A stretch of DNA of 11,986 bases from Cupriavidus sp. (lineage in GTDB: Bacteria > Pseudomonadota > Gammaproteobacteria > Burkholderiales > Burkholderiaceae): the NCBI GenBank assembly GCA_013362725.1, contig JABFVP010000076.1:1-11986 (forward strand), in the 5' to 3' direction. Numbering within the stretch: the stretch's first letter is position 1; each line of letters starts with the position of its first letter. Both the position numbers and the translations under genes were made by a program. Positions 6,696 through 11,986 of the stretch are shown piece after piece. The notes beneath the pieces were generated by a model. That model did no database searches and was not told the DNA's origin. It worked only from the letters and a program-made list of their open reading frames with translations.

Positions 6696-6704
6696 CTGGA
6701 AGGC

Positions 6705-7697
6705 ATGGAAAAGGTAGCAAAGTGGAGGAAGCCGCTGGCACGCGGCATGATGTGGATCGGCCTCGCCGCCGCGATGGCCCCGGCCGCGCAGGCGCAGGAA
6801 TGGAAGCCGGCAAAGCCGGTGCGCCTGCTGGTGGGCTTTGCCCCGGGCGGTTCGGCCGACCTGCTGGCGCGGCTGGTGCAGGCGCCGCTGTCGGAAAGCC
6901 TGGGCGTGCCGGTGGTGGTGGAAAACGTGCCCGGCGCGGGCGGCAATATCGCCGCGGACAAGCTGGCCAAGGCGCCGGCCGACGGCTACACCATCGGCAT
7001 GGGCGCCGCCGGCGCGATGGCGGTGACCCACGTGCTCAACCCCAAGGGCACGCCATACAAGGCGGATGACTTCACCCCCATCGCCATGCTGGCGACGCAG
7101 CCCAATGTCGTGATCGTCAACCCGGCCCTGCCGGTCAAGACCATGGCCGACTTCGCCGCGTACGTCAAAAAGACGCCGCAGGTCACCTATGGCACCGCGG
7201 GGGTCGGCACCTCGAACCACCTGATCGCCGAGACCATGCTGCACCGCCTCGGCATCGACATGGTCCATGCGCCGTACAAGGGCGCGACCCCGGTAATCAC
7301 CGACCTGATGGGCGGCCATATCGCCATGACCGTCGATAACATCACCACCGCCGCGGCGCTCGCAAAGAGCGGCAAGGTCAAGGCGCTGGCGGTCACGGGC
7401 AACAAGCGTTCGCCGTTGCTGCCGGAAGTACCGACGCTGGCCGAGAGCGGCCTGAAGGACTTCAACATGCCGACCTGGCAAGGCATCTTCGGGCCGAAGG
7501 ATCTGCCAAAGGCGATCGTGACCCGCTACAACCAGGCCCTGGTCAAGGCGCTGGCAAATCCGGAAGTGAAAAAGAAGATGGCCGAATTCGGCTCCGAGCC
7601 GGTCGGCGATACGCCCGAGCACTTTGCCACGTTCCTCGCGCAGGACCGCAAGATGTGGGCGGACGTGATCAAGACTGCCAAGGTCACGCTGGAGTAA
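6705..7697 (+). CDS. Bug/TctC-family periplasmic solute-binding receptor
   Basis: Secreted substrate-binding protein of the tripartite tricarboxylate receptor (Bug) family, greatly expanded in Burkholderiales. Members bind carboxylates, amino acids or amides such as citrate, aspartate, glutamate or nicotinamide. From ATG 6705 it has 330 residues, the usual size. A signal peptide covers 1-30: basic EKVAKWRKPLAR, a hydrophobic core, then AAQA before QEWKPAKPV. The mature part shows the family landmarks PVRLLVGFAPGGSADLLAR (38-56), ENVPGAGGNIAADKLA (73-88) and PADGYTIGMG (91-100). Further on are YGTAGVGTSNHL, the HAPYKG strand, ALAVTGNKRSPLLPEVPTLAESG and WQGIFGPK. No TctA or TctB membrane genes lie nearby, so it is an orphan receptor, common in this group. 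It is the last gene of the cluster, 96 nt after aroM. The ligand cannot be read from sequence; an acidic amino acid or peptide derivative would fit its neighbours. Confidence 0.92.
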   Translation: MEKVAKWRKPLARGMMWIGLAAAMAPAAQAQEWKPAKPVRLLVGFAPGGSADLLARLVQAPLSESLGVPVVVENVPGAGGNIAADKLAKAPADGYTIGMGAAGAMAVTHVLNPKGTPYKADDFTPIAMLATQPNVVIVNPALPVKTMADFAAYVKKTPQVTYGTAGVGTSNHLIAETMLHRLGIDMVHAPYKGATPVITDLMGGHIAMTVDNITTAAALAKSGKVKALAVTGNKRSPLLPEVPTLAESGLKDFNMPTWQGIFGPKDLPKAIVTRYNQALVKALANPEVKKKMAEFGSEPVGDTPEHFATFLAQDRKMWADVIKTAKVTLE

Positions 7698-7706
7698 GAA
7701 CGGTTG

Positions 7707-7739
7707 GGCGGTGGCCTGAGTTTGCCGGCGCCCGCCGCC
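7707..7739. repeat. Weak inverted repeat in the convergent gap between the Bug gene and truB
   Basis: GGCGGTGG (7707-7714) can pair with CCGCCGCC (7732-7739), including one G-T wobble, around a 17-nt loop. It fills most of the 42 nt between the two converging stop codons. There is no T-run on either strand, so termination here, if any, would be poor or Rho-dependent. No better terminator is visible for either operon. Confidence 0.25.
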
Positions 7740-8687
7740 TCACAGCTTGACCAGCCGCTCCGGACGCAGCGCGCCCTCGCGCATGCGTGCCACGCCCAGC
7801 AATCGTGCCGGCTCGCCGGCATAGACCCGCGCCAGGCTTGCTTCGGCCAGCACGGTGCCGGCCGGCAGGTCGCGCTGCGCAATGCGCTGGCCTTGCAGGA
7901 ACCGCGCCGCCGCCGCCGCATCCAGCTGCACCGGCACGCATTTCTGCAGCAGGGCATCGACCGGCGCCAGCATCGCCGGACGTTGCACATCGTCTTGCTG
8001 CTCGATCTGTGCCAGCGTCACCGCGCCGTCCAGCGTCAGGTCGCCCACGGCGATGCGGCGCAAGCCAGTCAGGTGCGCGCCGCAATCCAGCGCTTCGCCG
8101 ATGTCCTCGGCCAGCGTGCGGATATAGGTGCCCTTGCTGCACGTCACCCGCATCGTGAACGACGGGACCTCGGGCAAGGCGCAGTCCAGCAGCGCGATCG
8201 AACGGATCGTGACGCGGCGCGCCGCGCGCTCCACGGTCTGGCCGGCGCGCGCGTATTCGTACAGCGGACGGCCGTCCTTCTTCAGCGCCGAATGCATCGG
8301 CGGCACCTGTTCGATCTCGCCGACAAAGCTTTCCAGCACACGCTCCACCGCGGCGCGGTCGCAGGTGACCGCACGCACGTCGAGCAACTCGCCTTCGGCA
8401 TCGCCCGTGCTGGAACGCGCGCCCAGTCGCACCTCGGCGTCATAGGTCTTGTCCGCTTCCAGCAGGTCCTGCGAAAACTTGGTGGCTTCGCCGAAGCACA
8501 GCGGCAGCAGCCCGGTGGCGAGCGGATCCAGCGTGCCGGTATGGCCCGCCTTGGCCGCGCGCAACAGGCGCTTGGCGCGCACCAGCGCGTCGTTGGACGA
8601 CAGCCCCAGCGGCTTGTCGAGCAGCAGCACACCATGGACCTCGCGGCGCGGCAGGCGCGGCGGACGGTTGGCGTTGGAATCGGTCAT
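7740..8687 (-). CDS. truB: tRNA pseudouridine-55 synthase TruB
   Basis: Converts U55 of the T-loop of elongator tRNAs to pseudouridine in the cytoplasm. The 315-residue length is close to E. coli TruB (314). Near the N-terminus are VHGVLLLDKPLGLSSNDAL (17-35) and the catalytic motif AGHTGTLDPLATG with Asp54. Then come EADKTYDAEVRLG, IEQVPPMHSALKKDGRPLYEYAR and CSKGTYIRTLAEDIGEAL, and a C-terminal PUA-like part ending RMREGALRPERLVKL. I place the start at the ATG complementary to 8685-8687 (MTDSN), which gives the family N-terminus; no clear ribosome site precedes it. A longer reading from 8780 overlaps the rbfA end and adds 31 residues unlike TruB. It is the third gene of infB-rbfA-truB, 82 nt after rbfA. 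It converges on the Bug gene rather than being followed by a same-strand gene. Confidence 0.95.
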   Translation of the reverse strand: MTDSNANRPPRLPRREVHGVLLLDKPLGLSSNDALVRAKRLLRAAKAGHTGTLDPLATGLLPLCFGEATKFSQDLLEADKTYDAEVRLGARSSTGDAEGELLDVRAVTCDRAAVERVLESFVGEIEQVPPMHSALKKDGRPLYEYARAGQTVERAARRVTIRSIALLDCALPEVPSFTMRVTCSKGTYIRTLAEDIGEALDCGAHLTGLRRIAVGDLTLDGAVTLAQIEQQDDVQRPAMLAPVDALLQKCVPVQLDAAAAARFLQGQRIAQRDLPAGTVLAEASLARVYAGEPARLLGVARMREGALRPERLVKL

Positions 8688-8769
8688 CGGGAAACAAGCG
8701 GAAGGCGGGTGCGCAACGCGCGGCGACCGCGCCAGGAAAGCCCATGCCAGCCGGCACGGGCGCCCGGCA

Positions 8770-9141
8770 TCAGTCTTCATCTTTCGAACGCGTGGCGTTC
8801 GCTTCGTTGATCAGCCGGGACATCTCGATCGCGTGTTCGACCGAAGTGTCGTGATGGAAATGCAGCGTCGGCACGGTATGAATGTGCAGGCGCTTGAACA
8901 GCAGCGAGTGCAGGTAGCCGGCCTTCTCGTTCAGGATGGCGGCGGCTTCCGCCGCGTCGGCGCCCAGCACGGTGAAGTAGACCTTGGCGTGCGCGTAGTC
9001 GGGCGTCAGCGTGACCGACTGCAGCGTGACCAGGCCGAGGCGCGGGTCGCGCAGTTCGCGCTGGATCATCTCGGCCAGGTCCTTCTGGATCTGGTCGGAA
9101 ATGCGGAGATTGCGGGAGGAGATATTGCCTTTCTTGGCCAT
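8770..9141 (-). CDS. rbfA: 30S ribosome-binding factor A
   Basis: Single KH-domain protein that binds immature 30S subunits and helps process the 5' end of 16S rRNA, needed for growth in the cold. The protein has 123 residues (E. coli 133). It shows RISDQIQKDLAEMIQRELRDPRL (12-34), the LVTLQSVTLTPDYAHAKVYFTVLG beta region (36-59) and the ending KRLHIHTVPTLHFHHDTSVEHAIEMSRLI, all typical. The His-rich stretch HIHTVPTLHFHHD is richer in histidine than E. coli RbfA. The start ATG (complement of 9139-9141) is not preceded by a good ribosome site. A strong hairpin lies 24 nt upstream. It sits between infB (60-nt gap) and truB as in most proteobacteria. Confidence 0.95.
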   Translation of the reverse strand: MAKKGNISSRNLRISDQIQKDLAEMIQRELRDPRLGLVTLQSVTLTPDYAHAKVYFTVLGADAAEAAAILNEKAGYLHSLLFKRLHIHTVPTLHFHHDTSVEHAIEMSRLINEANATRSKDED

Positions 9142-9164
9142 GCAATACAGTCTGGTCGAGATGA

Positions 9165-9190
9165 CAACGGCAGGCCGAAGCCTGCCGTTG
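9165..9190 (-). repeat. Perfect UUCG-loop hairpin between infB and rbfA
   Basis: CAACGGCAGGC and GCCTGCCGTTG form a perfect 11-bp stem around a 4-nt loop. Read in the direction of transcription (minus strand) the loop is TTCG closed by C-G, the very stable cUUCGg tetraloop. The hairpin starts 11 nt after the infB stop, and 23 nt separate its end from the rbfA start. No T-run follows (the next bases are TCATCTCG), so full intrinsic termination is unlikely. Partial attenuation, an RNase processing site or a 3'-end stabiliser are all possible. Confidence 0.75.
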
Positions 9191-9201
9191 CTTGCGACGC
9201 C

Positions 9202-11986
9202 TTACAGCGTGCGCGCCACCTCTGTGATTTCGTACACCTCGAGCTGGTCGCCTTCCTGAACATCGTTGAAGTTCTTGATCGACAGACCGCACTCGAAGCC
9301 TTGCTTGACTTCCTTGACGTCGTCCTTGAAGCGCTTGAGCGAATCCAGCTCGCCGTCGTGGATGACCACGTTGTTGCGCAGCACGCGCACCAGCGAATTG
9401 CGCTTGACCACGCCGTCGGTGACCATACAGCCGGCCACCGCGCCGACCTTCGGCACGCGGAACACCTGGCGCACTTCGACCGTGCCGGTGGTGGTTTCGC
9501 GCTTCTCGGGCGCCAGCATGCCCGACATCGCCGCCTTGATCTCGTCTACCGCATCGTAAATGATGTTGTAGTAGCGGATATCGATGCCGTTGTGCTCGGC
9601 CAGCTTGCGCGCGCCCGCATCGGCACGCACATTGAAGCCGATGATGACCGCCTTCGAAGCCGTCGCCAGGTTGACGTCGGACTCGGAGATGCCACCCACG
9701 CCGCCGTGCACGATCTGCACCCGCACCTCGGCGGTCGACAGCTTCTGCAGCGACTGCACCAGCGCTTCCTGCGAACCCTGCACGTCGGCCTTGACGATCA
9801 GCGGCAGCGTCTGGACCTCGCCTTCGGCCATCTGCTCGAGCATGTTCTCGAGCTTGGCGGCCTGTTGCTTGGCCAGCTTCACGTCGCGGAACTTGCCCTG
9901 GCGGAACAGCGCGATTTCGCGCGCCTTGCGCTCGTCCGGCAGTACCAGCACTTCCTCGCCGGCGGCAGGAACTTCCGACAGACCCTGGATTTCCACCGGG
10001 ATCGACGGGCCGGCTTCCTTGGTCGCCTTGCCGTTCTCGTCCAGCATGGCGCGCACGCGGCCATAGGCGCTGCCAGCCAGCACCACATCGCCACGCTTGA
10101 GCGTGCCGCTGCTGACCAGGATGGTTGCGATCGGGCCCTTGCCCTTGTCGAGCTGGGCTTCGACCACCAGGCCCTTGGCCGGGGCGTCCACCGGTGCCTT
10201 CAGTTCCAGCACTTCGGCCTGCAGCGACACCTGCTCCAGCAGGTCCTCGATGCCGGCGCCGGTCTTGGCGGACACCGGCACGAACGGCGAATCGCCGCCG
10301 TATTCTTCCGGCACCACCTGCTCGGCCACCAGTTCCTGCTTGACGCGGTCCGGGTTGGCTTCGGGCTTGTCGACCTTGTTGATCGCCACCACGATCGGCA
10401 CGCCGGCAGCCTTGGCGTGCGCGATCGCTTCCTTGGTCTGCGGCATCACGCCGTCGTCGGCCGCGACCACCAGGATCACGATGTCGGTGGCCTTGGCACC
10501 GCGGGCACGCATGGCCGTGACGGCCTCGTGACCCGGGGTATCCAGGAAGGTGATCACGCCGCGGTCGGTTTCCACATGGTAGGCGCCGATATGCTGCGTA
10601 ATGCCGCCGGCTTCGCCCGCGGCCACCTTGGTGCGGCGGATATAGTCCAGCAGCGAGGTCTTGCCGTGGTCGACGTGACCCATCACGGTCACCACCGGCG
10701 GACGCGGCAGCAGTTCGGCGTCTTCGTGCTCTTCGCCGTCGACCACCAGCAGCGCTTCCGGATCGTCCAGCTTGGCGGCGTACGCCTTGTGGCCCATTTC
10801 TTCCACCACGATCATGGCGGTTTCCTGGTCCAGCACCTGGTTGATCGTCACCATCTGGCCGAGCTTCATCATTTGCTTGATGACCTCGGATGCCTTCACC
10901 GCCATCTTGTGGGCCAGGTCGGCCACCGAGATGGTTTCCGGCACATGCACTTCGCGCACCACCGGTTCGGTCGGCGCCTGGAAGTTGCTGCGGCTGTCGT
11001 CATGCTGCTGCTGACGGCCGCCACGTCCGCGCGGGCCACCACGCCAGCCGCCCACGCCGCCCGACGAATCGCCGCGCGTCTTCAGGCCGCTGCCCTTCTT
11101 GCGGCTGCCTTCGTCCTGCCACGTCGACGAGGTGCCGGCCTTGACGACCTTGCCCTTCTTGTCGGTAGTGGTGGTGGCGGTGGCGGTCACCGGCTTCTTC
11201 TCGCCCGGCTTGGCTTCGGTGCCGGCCGGCTTGACCGGCTTGTGCAGCGTACCGGTCTGCTCGGCCTTCTTTTCTTCGGCCTTGCGCTCGGACGGCGCCT
11301 TCAGCACGCGGGCCGGCGCGTTCAGCATCTGCTGGATCGCGCGGGCCTCGGCTTCGGCAGCCTCGCGGCGCTTGCGCGCGGCGACTTCCTGCTCGGCGCG
11401 GGCCTTGTCGGCGGCAGCCTTGGCCTCGTCGGCAGCCTTCTGCGCCTCAGCGCGTTCGGCGGCGACGCGGGCCTTCTCGTCCTCGGCCTTCTTGCGCGAG
11501 GTGTCCTCGTTGGCTTCGGTCACGGCGCGCGACGCGGCAGCCTCTTCCTCGGCCTTGCGGGCAGCGAGTTCGGCCTGGCGGCGCTGCTCGGCCTCGAGTG
11601 CCTCCTGGCGTGCGCGGCGCTCGGCCTCCTCGCGCTCGGCGGCCTCGCGGGCGGCCTTGGCTTCGGCTTCCTGGCGCGCCAGCTGTTCGGCCTGGCGGCG
11701 CTCTTCCGCTTCGCGGCGCGCCTCCTCGGCGGCGTCGATCACCTGGGGCTGGGCCTCGGCACCATCGGCGTGCGTTTCCGGCGCAGCGTCGTCGCGCTTG
11801 ATCAGCACGCGCTTCTTGCGCACTTCCACCTGGACCGTGCGGGTCTTGCCGGTGGCGTCCGACTGGCGGATCTCGGAGGTTTCGCGCTTGGTCAGTGTGA
11901 TCTTCTTGCGGGCGCTGTCGTCGGCCTGGCCGTGAGAGCGCTTCAGATATTAAAGCAGAGTGGTCGTATCCGATTCCGTGAGGTTG
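9202..11986 (-). CDS. infB: Translation initiation factor IF2, 5'-partial, with in-frame stop near the window edge
   Basis: GTPase that brings initiator fMet-tRNA to the 30S subunit and promotes subunit joining. The frame runs from the right edge to TAA at 9202-9204. A highly charged Ala/Glu/Arg/Lys coiled-coil stretch (about 11740-11260) is followed by a Gly/Arg-rich linker (about 11058-11010) and the IF2_N fold with VADLAHKMAVKASEVIKQMM (about 10947-10795). The G domain has GHVDHGKTS (from 10680), DTPGHE (from 10542) and NKVDKP (from 10380). Domains II, III and the fMet-tRNA-binding C domain follow to the end. The true start lies outside the window. Twelve codons in from the edge a TAA (complement of 11950-11952) interrupts the expected LLDYLKRSHGQ at its Asp. 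The next start codon, GTG at 11829, has no ribosome site and would drop the N-terminal domain. Since IF2 is essential, I read this as sequence error at the edge rather than a dead gene. It heads the infB-rbfA-truB run here. Confidence 0.93.

Noticed and set aside
8757..8766. Ten-base palindrome CGGGCGCCCG between rbfA and truB
   Set aside because: It is short, without loop or T-run, and expected by chance at this GC content. It does not resemble a known operator.
11260..11740. Repetitive-looking GC-rich stretch on the plus strand, a possible repeat array
   Set aside because: It is the coding strand complement of the Ala/Glu/Arg-rich coiled-coil region of IF2. The repetition comes from codon use, not from a DNA repeat unit.
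11823..11829. GTG at 11829 as an alternative internal start giving a short IF2 form
   Set aside because: IF2 is known to have internal starts in E. coli, but there is no Shine-Dalgarno sequence here and the codon is a normal Val within QVEVRKKR.
1..11986. Both window ends begin with CAACCT when read inwards (1-6 and complement of 11981-11986)
   Set aside because: Only six bases match and the sequences differ immediately after. Both lie in protein-coding frames, so this is not a convincing terminal inverted repeat of an element.

Overview
The window is GC-rich DNA (roughly two thirds G+C by eye) from a betaproteobacterium, most likely Cupriavidus or a close Burkholderiales relative. This rests on the look of the IF2, TruB and RbfA proteins, the Bug-type solute receptor, and an EmrAB-type pump encoded next to its own outer-membrane channel. 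The assignment comes from recognising families, not from a database search.

Left part (1-3360, plus strand): a drug-efflux operon. It holds the C-terminal end of a TolC/NodT-type outer-membrane channel, the membrane-fusion protein EmrA and the 14-helix MFS exporter EmrB. The emrA and emrB genes are 2 nt apart. Together they would form a tripartite pump across both membranes. The operon ends in a textbook intrinsic terminator (3332-3360).

Middle part (3361-7697, plus strand): a five-gene, probably co-transcribed cluster. It encodes an IclR-type regulator, a PepE-type S51 peptidase, a DUF1177 protein, an AroM-family protein (its ATGA start overlaps the DUF1177 stop) and a secreted Bug/TctC receptor. 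Ahead of the regulator lie a plausible sigma70 promoter and overlapping GGAAC/GTTCC inverted repeats that look like the regulator's own operator. PepE-type enzymes release N-terminal aspartate, AroM resembles the Asp/Glu racemase superfamily, and some Bug receptors bind aspartate or glutamate. My inference is a small uptake and breakdown module for an acidic peptide or amino-acid derivative. This is the best candidate for an undescribed system here. The PepE copy appears to have lost about 24 residues just after its catalytic histidine.

Right part (7740-11986, minus strand): the conserved translation block infB-rbfA-truB, encoding initiation factor IF2, ribosome-binding factor A and tRNA pseudouridine-55 synthase. 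It converges on the Bug gene with only 42 nt between stop codons. A perfect 11-bp hairpin with a UUCG loop lies between infB and rbfA.

Both genes cut by the window edges carry an in-frame stop within 40 nt of the edge: TAG at 14-16 in the channel gene and TAA at 11950-11952 (minus) in infB. Non-consensus bases surround both. Because IF2 is essential, low-quality contig ends are the simplest reading. No RNA genes, insertion sequences, CRISPR arrays or origins were seen, and no stretch over 300 nt lacks a gene.
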